From Ryuthela nishihirai (Eukaryota; Arthropoda; Arachnida; Araneae; Heptathelidae), in contig JAWZYU010000019.1 in assembly GCA_038380435.1 (NCBI GenBank), forward strand, positions 17,447,801-17,511,800: a stretch of 64,000 bases of DNA, given 5' to 3'. Position 1 is the first letter of the stretch. Each line of letters opens with the position of its first letter. Positions 53,396 through 64,000 of this stretch are shown here, one piece after another. A model generated the notes under the pieces. It did not search any database, was not told where the DNA came from, and saw only the letters and a list, made by a program, of their open reading frames with translations. Both the position numbers and the translations under genes were made by a program.

Positions 53396-54185
53396 CTTTT
53401 ACTTTGTGCACTTTTATGAAACAGAGACCATCTATTGACTTTTCATACGACTAGATAGTCTCTCTAATACTCAAGCAATCAAAATGATGTCATTATAAGT
53501 AGTCAAAATAATGTTAATATAAGTAGTCAATCGAATCAAATCCGACAGATTGATCTGGTGTAGAATTTTTATTTTTTGATTAGTGTTTTTATTTTTATAG
53601 GCGGTTATTATTTTAGATTTTATTAGTCTTATATTTCGATTTTCAATTTTTCATCTATTTATTGATGTATGATTGCTCCTAATGCATATATTCATTCTAA
53701 TACTAGTAAACTCCGCCAAAGGTTTGGCACGAAACGTCAATCCATTCATAACTGTTGCAATCGTCAACGTACTATTCTCTATTCACAACTCGCGATCGTT
53801 GACGTACTACTCCATTCACAAGGGAGGCGAAATTTCGGACACTTTCAGGGGTTTACTCTCGACCCATAGCAGCTAGGAACCCGATTTCTCAATCGAACAA
53901 GGCTAGAACTAAATGGGACTACCACATCAAATCTGGGAGCGATTGCTCTAGTATTCCCGGAACCATTTTCGGATATTAATTTCGACCACAGGGAACAGAG
54001 ATTTCTGTCAGTGATTATGTCACAGGTGTCAGCCGGTTCGTTGGTCCGCAATTACGGCTATTATATAATATGATGATGTTTCAGATTTTTTCGTCTCTGT
54101 TCCTATTATTAGCACTGCAAAAGGGGGGAGGGGTAAAGGCCCCCTTGCTTCCTTCTAATCTCGATTTTCAACAATATTCTTTTAA
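53396..54185. other. Non-coding spacer
   Basis: Contains a short direct repeat (AAGTAGTCAA at 53498 and 53526) and a partly mirrored GTCAACGTACTA / GTTGACGTACTA at about 53764 and 53798. No gene supported. Confidence 0.4.
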
Positions 54186-54187
54186 TA

Positions 54188-54760
54188 CAGTGGTTTCAAT
54201 AAATTAAGGAAAATCCCTATGTTAATTCAATGGGAAGCTAACGTCAAAACTCTATAACTTCTAAAATAATTTTTCTTTCGTTTTGAAAAATTTAATTGCA
54301 GATAAAGATCTCAATCAAATATACCAATACCTCAATTTTCAACAATATTCGTTCAGTATTTAATGAGTTTATGCGAGTTTGAATATTTAACAACACCAAT
54401 GCATGTCTTAAGAAACTTCTAGAAAACCAAGAATAGTGAAAAAATTCTTTACACAGAGTTCTAAAATACAAACTTATTTTATTAAACACTTTGATACAAT
54501 ACTTATTTCTAAGTTTTAATTAATTTCTGAAGTCAATTTTTGTGGCTGGTTTTGTTATCGCTAAATATTCAAACTTCCATAACTCATTAAATACTGAACG
54601 AATATTATTGAAAATCGAGATATTGATTTATTTGATTGAGATCTTCATCTGCAATCACAATTTTCAAAATAAAAAAGCTTATTTTAGAAGTTATATAGCT
54701 TTGACGTTAGCTTCCCATTGGCTTAACAAAGGGATTTTCTTTAATTTATGGAAACCAGTG
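54188..54760. mobile_element. 570-bp MITE with long inverted repeats (copy 2)
   Basis: CAGTGGTTTCAATAAATTAA at the left and TTAATTTATGGAAACCAGTG at the right, TA-flanked at 54186-54187 and 54761-54762. Internal sequence follows copy 1 at 49196 almost throughout (AACTCATTAAATACTGAACG, GAGATATTGATTTATTTGAT). The RTE copy F tail begins at its right TA. Confidence 0.88.
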
Positions 54761-54792
54761 TATCATCATCATCATCCTCAAGCAGCCATGGG

Positions 54793-56549
54793 CTACGGAG
54801 GTCCAACCAGACCGTGCAATTTAGTTCTCCAAGCAAGTCTATCCTGAGCTACATCTACTGCATCTGGCCACTGCACACCAATTCTAAAAAGGTCCTGTTT
54901 GACATTGTCTGCCCACCGCATCCTAGGTCTCCCCTTCTTTCTGAGGCCTTTAGGCACACAGTCCATAACCCTATTCGCCAATCTATAATTATCCATACGG
55001 GCAACATGGCCAAACCAGCGGAGTCTCTGCACAATATGCTGCTTAAAGGAGGTTGCAGACTCCTTTGCCTAACCTCATCATTAGTTACAAAGTTAAACCA
55101 CCTAATACCCAAGATACTGCGTAAGCAACTAGAATCAAAAGCATCTAGTTTCCTGTTATCTTGTTTACAAAGTGTCCAAGTTTCACTACCATAACTAACC
55201 CTAGAAAGAACCAAACTATTATACAGTCTAATTTTAGTCTTTAGGTGTATATGTCTATTTCTCCACACTCTCGAAAGATTCTTAAAAGTCACGGCAGCAA
55301 TCCCTATTCGTCTGTTAATCTCATGCCGCACATCACCATTATCTGTTACATAGCTCCCAAAATAATTAAACTGTGACACCTGCTCAAGACTGCAACCATT
55401 CAGATTAACTGAATCACAGCCTGCCTGACCAATTTTCATCACTTTAGTTTTCTCTCTGTTTATAACCAAACCTACTCTACTACCAGTCTCATCAACAGTT
55501 CGAATGAAAGAGTTCATCTCATCAACATTATTGCCAAAAGGGCTAAATCATCAGCATAATCTAAATCAGAAATTTTCGAATCTCCAGCCTATTTAAGGCC
55601 AAAATCTTTCCCTTGAAGTGAATTTCGCATAACATAATCAATAACCAAGCTAAAGAGAAAAGGAGACAAAATGCACCCTTGTCGAACACCAGAAGTAATG
55701 CTAAACCATTTGCTACAAGAATTACCAACTCTCACCCACGACTCAGTGTTATTATAGAGAGCTTTCATTATATTAACTAACTTGTCTGGTATACTATATG
55801 ATTTCACAATCAACCACAAATTATGACGATCAACAGAGTCGAAAGCCTTTTTGAAATCAACAAAGCTAGCAACCAAAGGTTTCTGAAACTCTAAACATTT
55901 CTCAAGAATCTGCCTAAGTGAAAATATCTGATCCACACATCCCCTACCACTTCTGAATCCACATTGCTCATCACGCAATTGACTGTCAACCAGATTCTTA
56001 ATTCTATTAAGCACAATCATGGAAAGAACTTTACCTGGAACAAAGAGTAGGCTGATACCCCTATAGTTATCACAAGAACTGCGATCACCTTTTTTGAAAA
56101 TAGGGATAACAATAGCTCTGGTAAAATCCTTAGGAACCATGCCTTTATCATAAAAGATATTCAGAATTTCAGTCATCCAAGTGGTAACCGAAACATTCCC
56201 AGCTCCAAGCATTTCTGTAGTAATTTCATCTACCTCCTGGGGATTTATGAAGTTTAAGTTTAGAAACAGCCAAAATAACTTCAGATTGTGTTATAGGGCC
56301 AACATTAAAGCCGCCAATGCATCTATCATCATTGCAAACAATGGGAGTAGAACTAACCACATTGTTTAGAACATCACTGAAATGCTCAGCCCACCTAGCC
56401 ATGACAGAATCCTCACCTTCTATAACCTTACCTTGTTTATCCTTCAATCCTTGTATACCTGTCCGTTTTCTACCACACAAAACATTAACTATCTGGTACA
56501 GCTCTCTGCTGTTGTGCTGTCTAACTGCTTCCTCGGCTTTGTCAGCCAA
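54793..56549 (-). pseudogene. RTE copy F reverse transcriptase and C-terminal domain (frameshifted)
   Basis: Three main frames. 56549-56226 is the linker ending KLKLHKSPGGR, where one extra C breaks the frame. 56212-55589 has IVIPIFKKGDRSSCDNYRG, CGFRSGRGCVDQIFSLRQIL, FVDFKKAFDSVDRHN and SGVRQGCILSPFLFSLVIDY. 55517-54855 has the thumb, QFNYFGSYVTDNGDVRHEIN and YGSETWTLCKQDN. The catalytic YADD lies in the gap near 55540-55570, where one base is missing (ATTATTGCC for ATCATTTGCC). The last frame (55032-54793) gives FGHVARMDNYRLANR to LHGLVGPP. Confidence 0.88.
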
Positions 56550-56713
56550 ACCATCAAGCCAAAGATTCTTATCAGCAGCTAACTGATCCTTTACAAGTTT
56601 ATTAAGGTCTCTGCAATGCTTTCTATTAGGACTAGTAGGTTATTGATTAAGAACATTCCTGCAGTTCTTCTTTCCGAAATAAGCTCAAGTGCCTTTTCAC
56701 TCATATAATTCTG

Positions 56714-57649
56714 TCACTTCTGCTCCTTTTTTCCTAAAAGAGTACTGTTAATGTCCAAAAAAGTCTGTTTAAAATGATCACATTCTTCCTCAACTTCAGT
56801 AGTAAGCATACCGTGACTGTTATAATGACTAAGTAACCTATCTTGATAAGCTTTAGCTATAACTGGGTCTTTCAGAGCTTCAGTATTAAAGGTAAATTTT
56901 TTAAATTTAGCACAACACTTTTTAAGTTTAAGTTGCAAGACACTTTTAACAAGGTAATGGTCAGATCCAATTTCAGCTCCCCTATATGCCCTGGTATTTC
57001 TAACAGAAGTAGCCCATTTGCTGTTAATTAATGTATAATCAATCATATTCTTATGTAGTCCATCGGGTGAAACCGATGTGTACTTATGTATGTCGCGGTG
57101 TTTGTAATAAGTGTTAGTTATTCTGAATCCATTGAGTTTACTTACCTGTAGGAGACATTGTCTATTGCCATTGCAGCTACCAATACCAAAAGGACCTATT
57201 ACTCCTCCCCAAAGGTCAGAGTCAATACCAACTTTGGCATTGAAGTCACCAAGAACAAGGGTAATATCTCCTTTCTTGACAGAATTCAAAATACCCTGCA
57301 GTTGTTCATAAAATCTATCCTTCTCATCCTCATCGGCATCCTCAGTGGGGGCATAACAGCAGATAACATTCAAGTCTTTAACGCTTGTCTGAAATTTTGC
57401 TGTAAGAAACGTTTCATTTATGCACTCATATCCTAGAAGAGCATCACTAGCGTGTCTGCTGAGAAGCAGACTCACGCCTTGGTAATGCTTATTATTGTCC
57501 CTCCCTGAAAAAAGAAATTTAAGATCATTTTTAAGAATATGACCTTTATCTGTCCATTTGGTCTCTTGCAAGCCGAGAATATCTAAATTATAATGGAGGA
57601 ATTCATGTGTGAGGACATCAAGAGAAAAAGCTCTGTTCAGAGTCCTCAC
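56714..57649 (-). pseudogene. RTE copy F APE-type endonuclease (intact domain)
   Basis: The 311-residue frame has the complete endonuclease motif series: NVRTLNRAFSLDVL, LGLQETKWTDKG (Glu), NVICCYAPTEDAD (Tyr), VLGDFNAKVGIDSDL (Asp/Asn), MIDYTLINSKWATSV and the catalytic GSDHYLVKSVLQL. It continues into the linker (EVEEECDHFKQTFLDI) before a frame change near 56710. This is the only uninterrupted RTE endonuclease in the window. The true start is upstream of 57649, since SWNVRTL precedes without an ATG in the domain. Confidence 0.9.
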
Positions 57650-58334
57650 ATTCCAACTACCTATGGAGAGAAAATGGTTAGTGGGATGTTAGAAACTATG
57701 TTTATTGAGAGAGGGAATGCCGACAATATCAAACAGTCCCCTAATCGCAGGCATGGGACAAAGACCCGTTCCCCCACTATTAAAGGCTTCAGTCTGGAAG
57801 ACTTCCCCCAATGTAGAATTGATGATGCCAGTAGAAGCAAAGAGTTCAGGTGCCTGTGATGACCTCTGTTCAGGATTATCCACCAGCTGATAAACATATC
57901 CTGTGAATCTATTCACTTGGGGCTGTCAACCCACAAATAAACAGAAAGCACAGCGGAAGATTTTCCCTCGTCAGAAGCCCACCAGTGCAGCAAATTCAAG
58001 ATCCATAATGAAGCTCAGAGCCATATATCTGTCCAGTCCAGTAGGTTTATATGGTCAGCACCAGGACCCTGTGTGGTTGATCCACTCCTCAGCAGGGTAG
58101 AAAAAAAGAAAAGTAGCCATAGTTGTCCAGATCAGTAGGCCACACTAATCTGGCAGCCATCCCCTTCCGTTCACTTCCACAAGAGGGTATCTCTTTTGAA
58201 AGGTACTAACTGTCTGCACCACGAGAAGGCGGGGTCGGACATTAGGTGCTAGGCCTGGCCGGTTCTATGCATCATCACAGGGGATTGGTGCATAGCTCTC
58301 CTTCCAGTGACTACCTAGCTACCATTTACAGACC

Positions 58335-59510
58335 CAGATTCAATTAGAAGGTTAAAAAAATTTCCTAAAGAAAGAATAATTGAAACACTTACGTTAAAAA
58401 TATATCCCTTACCGCACCCAGCTGCCGCCCCGTCAGAAATATTCTATCGAGAATTTGGAAAGATCGTTAACTCGATGTAGCTTCATCATCAGTTTCGTAA
58501 TCAGGTCAAAGTGCGAGGTCACGAGACAGACGTAATGCAGGATGTTATCGATATAAACACAGCTGAGTTGAACTGATGAGTGAAATGATAAGTTGGAAAG
58601 AGTTATAGCAAATCTGCTTTTTGAACGGAATTAAATAGTTTTAAATACCAAGGTTTATTCAAAGTTTTTTATTTAAGGGGGGGGGGACCCCACCCTGAGG
58701 GTTTAAAAAAAATCGCTGTTTTTTGCATTTTTCGAAAAGTTTTTGAAGTGTAGAATATGGTCCTGAAACAGTTTTGCAAAATTCGAACTCCTTACGAAGT
58801 TGCAGTGACAAATACGAGTTCCTGTCAATTCCGGTAAAAAAGCCGCTAAATCCTTAAACGCGTTTTTCTCGAAACATTTTTTTAACTGGTAGAGTGCGAA
58901 TCTTGGGAACCATTCATCCGATTTACATATTTTTTTAAATACATAGAAACGAATTATCTAAAACTTAGCATACGATTTTTTTGATATTTTAATTATTCGA
59001 TTTTTAGCGAGCAATTTAGTGCCATTTTTTTAAGGAAAAAAATCACTTTTTTTTCAAAATGCCGTCATTTTCTCAATTTTCGAATTTCGAAAAAATCCTA
59101 CACTACGCTATAGCCAATGTCTGAAAGTTTTTTCTTGGTACTGTCCGAAAGATGTCATTCGCTGAAATGTTTCACTTGGCTGCCTGATTATTACTGCTAA
59201 AAATATTCGGGGGGGGGGAGGGAGGTTAAGAAACACAATCGAGCTAGAAAAATGAAAAAGTGCGAGTCCAAGAGACTGAATTTAACTGCAGTATAACATT
59301 TCTCCTTCCTTTTTTTACAAGTCTTTACAAAATTTCTTTAAAAATGCATCAATATGCATAAGTTTCAATTTTTGCCTCTATTACCATTTAGAAGAGGAGG
59401 ACCATAGCCATTTTGACTAGATCTCTTCCCCTAGATCCGACCCTGTTGCTGATTATTGCCATAATAACTGAGAATATTCTAAAATTTCTAGGTGCATAAT
59501 AGAGGCAACA
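58335..59510. other. Non-coding region with G-homopolymer repeats
   Basis: Contains a G-run segment at 58677-58686 and the fourth copy of the C-homopolymer repeat at 59205-59370 (minus orientation: AATCGAGCTAGAAA, GCAGTATAACATTTC). The T-rich middle (58690-59150) shows nothing recognisable. Confidence 0.45.
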
Positions 59511-59749
59511 TATACACTGGCGGAAATTGAAAAATGAACACCCAGAAGGAATACCTTTAGGAACGTCATATTATAATATGTTAACAGTTAAGGGCAGCAG
59601 AAACCGTGATCCAAGAATGACAGTCACTGGATGAAATAATGACGTCACTGAGTATGTGACAACATGCAAATGTACGCAGCGCATATTTAAGGACTAAGGT
59701 GTGAAGAAAGAAGTTATTCGTCTTGTGTCGTGTTGTTCAGTGCTCTTTG

Positions 59750-61420
59750 AAGAAGCTACCTTGCCTGGACGACACAGGCGCACAACATTTGCTCAGTTAG
59801 CGGAGTTTGAGCGAGGTCGTATAGTGGGTCTTCGGGAAGCAGGTTTTCATCAAATTGCACACCGCGTTTAACGAGAGGTATCAGCAGTGGTACGATGGTG
59901 GCGTCGATGGTCAGAAGAGCATTCGTACACTCACAGATGTGGTTCCAGGCAACACAGACTTACAGATGCACTAAAGCAGGCATGTCAAACTCGTTAACCA
60001 CCGAAGGCCATATTAAATATTATATATTAAATCGCGAGCCGCAAAACAAAAAAAACAAATGGAAATATAGCTTTTATATATACAAATCAATACATACAAA
60101 ATAATAATACACAGAATATAAACATATTAAAAAACACATATGTATGTAGGAAAATTTCTTTTTTTCAATTTAACATTATTTAAATAAAATAATATAATGT
60201 TTTTTGAAGAAACTTGGCAACGTTTTTCATTAACCAAATCTTCAAAATTTGATTGAATTTGTTGAGCTGTAGTTATTTTTAAAATTGCTTACACATGCTT
60301 GTCTGTTAATCTTGATCTTTCCGCAGTTTTATTATTTTTTAAAGTAGAAAATAGTTGTTCGCACAAAATAGCTGTTCGCAATTCTACGATCGGGCTCCGA
60401 CATATACATTTATGCGCAATAGTTTCCCTTATATATAAATGGAAATGTTTTCTGAAATACGTTTATTTAATTCATGTACCGTGTACGTACTTAAAATTTT
60501 AATTAAAGAATCCAGTGTTGTCAAAAGTTAAATAAACGTATTGGTTATAAATCTTGGCGGGCCGCAGAACAGTTCCTGGCGGGCCGCGTGTTTGACATGC
60601 CTGCGCTAAAGGATCAGCATATCAGGAGGGTAGCGGAGGCAGAGCAGACAGCTATGGCGTTTCAAATTCGATCCTCTGTCGTACCAAGGGTGTCTGCAAG
60701 AACGATATGCAATCGTCTTTTGGAAGCAGGACTACAGGCATGCATGCATGCTACTGACATGGTTACCACTGTCACCTTGTCACTGTCGAGCACATTTGCA
60801 GTGGTGTCAAGGACGAGTTCATTGGAGTGGCAGTCTGTGGTCTTCAGTGATGAAAGTCGATTCTTCTTAGGAGCATCTGATGGTCGTTTATGTGTCCGAA
60901 GATGACAAGGTGAGCGATTTCTTCCATCGTGCATCCGCCTGCAGCACATAGAAAGCATTATTTTTATAACAAAATCCCATTTTTACTGAAAGAGCGTTCC
61001 CGTATGCCCACGCCGGGCATCATGGTGTGGGGAGCAATTAGCTATCAATCTCGTACGTGTCTGGTGTTTATACAGGGTACACTGAATAGCAATACGTACA
61101 TCAGCGACATCTTACACCGGTCGTCCTACCATATTTGAGTGTAATCTAAAATGCGATATTCCAGCAAGATAACGCCCACCCACACTCCACTTGAGCAACT
61201 CAACATGCTCTTCAGGCAGTGCACCAACTCTCGTGGCCAGCATGCCCTCCGGACTTGTATCCAATCGAGCATGTCTGGGACTGGATCGGACAAAGTCTCT
61301 TCCACGGACCATGGTAGGCAATGACCTTCGCTGAATTATGCGTCCAAGTTGAAAGCGCATGGAATGGTATCCTCCAGCGTGATATCCAGGATTTGTAAGA
61401 TCGATTGCATGCCAGATTGA
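59750..61420 (+). pseudogene. Tc1-like transposase split by a hAT MITE
   Basis: N-terminal helix-turn-helix piece at about 59790-59975: FAQLAEFERGRIVGLREAGF, then a stop after HRV and RWWRRWSEEH. After the MITE (from 60604) it continues with HIRRVAEAEQTAMA, RVSARTICNRLLEAG and LEWQSVVFSDESRFFLGASD (first aspartate). MPTPGIMVWGAISYQSRTC follows at 60998-61060. Near 61140-61290, in other frames, are QQDNAHPH (second aspartate) and PDLYPIEHVWDWIG with the DD34E glutamate. At least three frame breaks besides the insertion. Confidence 0.85.
59977..60603. mobile_element. hAT-type MITE, 627 bp, nested in the Tc1 transposase
   Basis: Ends CAGGCATGTCAAAC and GTTTGACATGCCTG are perfect inverted repeats. 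The flanks CACTAAAG (59969-59976) and CGCTAAAG (60604-60611) are an 8-base target duplication with one substitution. The inner ends carry a GGGCCGC motif (right, GGCGGGCCGCAGAACAG) as in other hAT MITEs. No coding capacity. Confidence 0.93.
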
Positions 61421-61628
61421 AAGCTTATATTGCTGCTCGAGGAGGTTCAACAGCTTATTAAAACGTGCCTTCTGTAAACTGTAATACTCATTAAAAAGTA
61501 AAGTAAACATTGAATCACTTCATACGTGTGATCACTGTCCTTTCTCAACAAGATGTTTCTTGTAAATAAATCTCATATATTACGCTTCAATTGTTAATGG
61601 TGTTCTTTTTTGAATTTCCGCCAGTGTA

Positions 61629-63130
61629 TAACAAATTGGAACAATAATCAGTGGAAAAAATATAGAAACCTACTAATAATATAATCCGTTAAGACTGTAC
61701 CTGAAACTCAGTAAAATGTGACAGTTTTTAGGTTGCATTTCATTCATTCTTGAAAGCGAAGGCATGTAAAACAAGTACCTAAAATATGACAATACAAAGT
61801 ATTGGTACTAATGTATTTGTGAATATTTTATCTTATTGCTTATGGTCAAAAAGGAACTTTAGTGAGTGATGAAATTTATACGATGTGTGGTGTCGTTCCC
61901 TGAAACTTCCATTTGACATATTCAGTGTCATTGGAGGCAGAGAGCAGGGGAGAATAAGCAATAAAATATTTGTAAAAGTACATAGCTAGTGTTTTCATTA
62001 AAATTTGTTAACATCTCTTAAATTATATCACCGTTTCGTATTACCGTTGAATTACAGTTAGGGATTCAATGCTAAAAGTGTCACGCGCTAGCAATGAAAC
62101 ACCCAATACACAAATGATTGCCACGTCGTTTTATTTAGAAACTTTTACTCTTAAGGTAACAAATTTATAACAGAATTGTGCATCGTTCCGTTTCTTTCGG
62201 TACTCAAGAATTACTGTTGTATCTAAATAATGTGTTCCGAAATGATTTAATTGTGTATTTTTTATTAATCCACAAATATACTTTAGGATCTAGAGTGAAA
62301 AAAAGAGCAAATCCCATTTTTATTGAAAGAGCGTTCCCGTATGCCATTTTTTTTCCAGGAACCCATCGCTGAGAATAAACTTCCTCGTATTGCCAATTAA
62401 AAATTCAGCTCTTTAACTGTCGTGGAATTCAGGTTCGAACTCAAAACCAGTGACGTACGTCAGAGCTCTGAGGGAAGCTGCAGGAAATTCAGGGGGTAAT
62501 TAATTTTTAATTTTTATAGGTGGAAAAATGCATGGCCTAGGCCTTTCAAGGGGACAACTTAAAATCAAACTCGTACCATATTAAAGTAAAAAAAAAACTT
62601 ATCATGGTTATTTAGTAATACAGATTTTGTACGTATATTTTAATAATAGCTCCGCTTCTCTAGCTAATTATTTTCTTTTCAATAAAGCAATAAGCAATTA
62701 GATAAAAAAAAGTTTAGGTCTTCATGTCAACTAGAAAAATGGTGAAAGTAAGGGGGTCATAAGCTTTTTCTCGTAGTTACTCTACTGCCAGAGACGTACC
62801 CAGGAGGGTGAGCGGCTGGGTGGGTGGAAGAGTAGGAGTTTCGGACATCCCATCCGAAAATCCGATCGTCTTATACGAAATCTCAAACCTTTTCTATCTG
62901 CTTTGAATTTTAAAACAGGTGTCTTTGAATAATTTTATTTCACCTCCAGAGTATATATCCGACACTAAATGATTTAAAAAACAAGTATAAAATTGTATTT
63001 CGTACACACACCCACAATAAATACACATATTTTGCAAAGTTAATGAGAAGCATATATAAAATTAAACATCTACAAACATAAGTTATAATCTGATCTTCCT
63101 AACAAGAAATAAATAAAGGTCATTAGAACA
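61629..63130. other. AT-rich non-coding region
   Basis: No supported gene. CAAATCCCATTTTTATTGAA with AGAGCGTTCCCGTATGCC at 62310-62345 duplicates 60965-61000 inside the Tc1-like transposase, so a short scrap of that element lies here. A possible member of a GACGTACCCAGGAGGG-containing repeat is at 62790-62830. Confidence 0.45.
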
Positions 63131-63134
63131 AAGC

Positions 63135-63450
63135 GTGAGCTCTTTTTATCACGTTTGATGCAACCTAGTGAAGTACCTGAAGACCGATGTTTGCGATCGC
63201 CGTTGTAATGCTCGTTTTAAGTTTGTCTAGTGCTTCAGGATTATTTTGACACACAACTTCTTTGAGATAGCACAGAGGAAAAAATCTGCAGGTGACAAAT
63301 CCGGTGATCTTGGAGACCACAAGCCTTTTAGAAATGAGGCGGTCACCAAAATATTCTTCTAAAAACTATATGATTTCATTCAACGTGGGCACATGGCAAT
63401 GTCTTGCTGCAACTGGCAATCACTTTCTTGATCTCAAGGAGAGCAGTGAA
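63135..63450 (-). pseudogene. mariner-superfamily transposase C-terminal fossil
   Basis: On the minus strand, with frame changes, the order is QLQQDIAMCPR (second catalytic aspartate block, usually QQDGA--H), FGDRLISKGLW-like sequence, then LWSPRSPDLSPADFFL (third catalytic block, usually W-PRSPDLTP-DFFLWG). The trailing helix region is LKTSITTAIANI-like. The family is the Tc1/mariner group with the PDLTP-DFFLWG motif, distinct from the Tc1 and mariner relics elsewhere in this window. Stops and frameshifts make it dead. Ends not located. Confidence 0.65.
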
Positions 63451-64000
63451 CTGTGCGATGTCTTAACATACTACACTATTTACCGTTTGGCTATCGTCGA
63501 CTTCTCAGGAACTGCAGCTGCTAGATATTTATTATCAAACTCCTCGGCAGCATGTGCATACGAATGACCCAAATGAAAACTCTCTGTGCCTGGGAACAAG
63601 ACATTTCACTTCCTCTATGAACAAAACTACACTGATGACGTCCTGTATATGTGACACTGCCGTCAGAGTCTTTGATCAACACCTCCTATAAAGGAAGACC
63701 AATGGGCTAAAGACCGGAAGTGATGTCACGTTAACCTAGGTAGTCCGTCCAGTATTGTGCAGCAACTGCAGTATCAACACAGGTGCAGCAGGTGCAACAC
63801 AATTCCTCTGAGTTTTAATCGTATTGCAATATTATTTGGAAATTTAGTAAGTTCAAATGGTGTACAATCTTCAATATTTCCTATGGATGATCGGCCCCTG
63901 GATGTAAGGGGCCAAATATTGAATAGGACCAAATAATTGTTCCCGAAATAATTTTGAATTTGTAGCTGCGAAGAAAGTGGATGTATGCAGTTAGTAGAAA
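63451..64000. other. Non-coding edge
   Basis: No supported feature. The rest of the transposase fossil may lie here in degenerate form, but no motif is readable. Confidence 0.4.

Larger units (their letters stand above)
54763..58334 (-). mobile_element. Near full-length RTE copy F
   Basis: The 5' end is the same as in copy E (CCATTTACAGACC on the plus strand at 58322-58334) and the 3' end is a short CAT tail (54763-54777). It carries leader, endonuclease, RT and C-terminal domain in order. No matching flanking duplication is obvious: the right flank CAGATTCAATT and the MITE end on the left differ. The site may have been altered or the copy may have inserted with a deletion. Confidence 0.92.
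59515..61626 (+). mobile_element. Tc1-like transposon with both ends, carrying a nested hAT MITE
   Basis: Termini CACTGGCGGAAATTGAAAAA and the inverted TTTTGAATTTCCGCCAGTG are flanked by TA (59513-59514 and 61627-61628). Without the nested MITE and one duplicated site the element is about 1.48 kb, within the usual Tc1 size. The left end is homologous to the fragment at 30561-30717, so the family has at least two members here. The transposase is broken. Confidence 0.92.

Noticed and set aside
46335..62830. GACGTACCCAGAGGG-like phrase at about 46335, 51317 and 62795 as a repeat family
   Set aside because: Similarity is only about 15-20 bases and does not extend into the flanks, so I do not list it as an element.

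Overview
This is AT-rich animal nuclear DNA that consists mostly of transposable elements. Only one convincing host gene is visible. The mix of elements fits an arthropod, and I lean towards a chelicerate such as a spider. That mix is an RTE-type LINE with a GAT-triplet tail, an RNase H-bearing I/Jockey-type LINE, Ty3/Gypsy, GTF2IRD2/ZBED-like hAT, several Tc1/mariner lineages, and two tRNA-derived SINE families. The organism call is inference from family content, not from a diagnostic gene.

Layout. 0.3-3.4 kb holds a decayed Ty3/Gypsy pol on the minus strand. 5.7-6.5 kb is a hAT-like non-autonomous element carrying two separate TA-flanked palindromic MITEs. 6.5-14.8 kb is an RTE copy on the plus strand, split by a 6.2-kb RNase H LINE in the opposite orientation with a 9-bp target-site duplication; the RTE ends in a 190-bp triplet tail. 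14.8-16.3 kb is a broken transposase-domain gene (minus) that itself appears split by a 0.6-kb insertion with an 8-bp duplication. 18.9-23.4 kb is a second RTE copy (minus) split by a complete 2.6-kb hAT element with a perfect 8-bp duplication. Further RTE copies lie at 24.8-25.9 (+), 28.5-30.6 (-), 32.1-35.9 (- and full length, with a 10-bp duplication) and 54.8-58.3 kb (-, near full length).

The one good host gene is a two-exon serine/threonine kinase at 38.1-41.3 kb (+). Its 2-kb intron holds three SINE insertions. A second gene-like reading frame at 52.0-52.8 kb (-) encodes a Ser-rich repeat protein with a C-terminal cysteine cluster and is not recognised. Tc1/mariner remains are at 30.6, 43.6, 46.9-49.0 (an inverted pair), 50.7, 59.5-61.6 (complete ends, with a nested hAT MITE) and 63.2 kb. 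SINE copies are scattered throughout; one has amplified its B-box segment into four 60-bp units.

The genes do not form a pathway. The coherent story is a layered insertion history: target-site duplications date several insertions relative to each other (RTE before RNase H LINE; RTE before hAT; Tc1 before hAT MITE; a simple tandem array before RTE). Nearly all element reading frames carry frameshifts or stops, so I treat them as pseudogenes.
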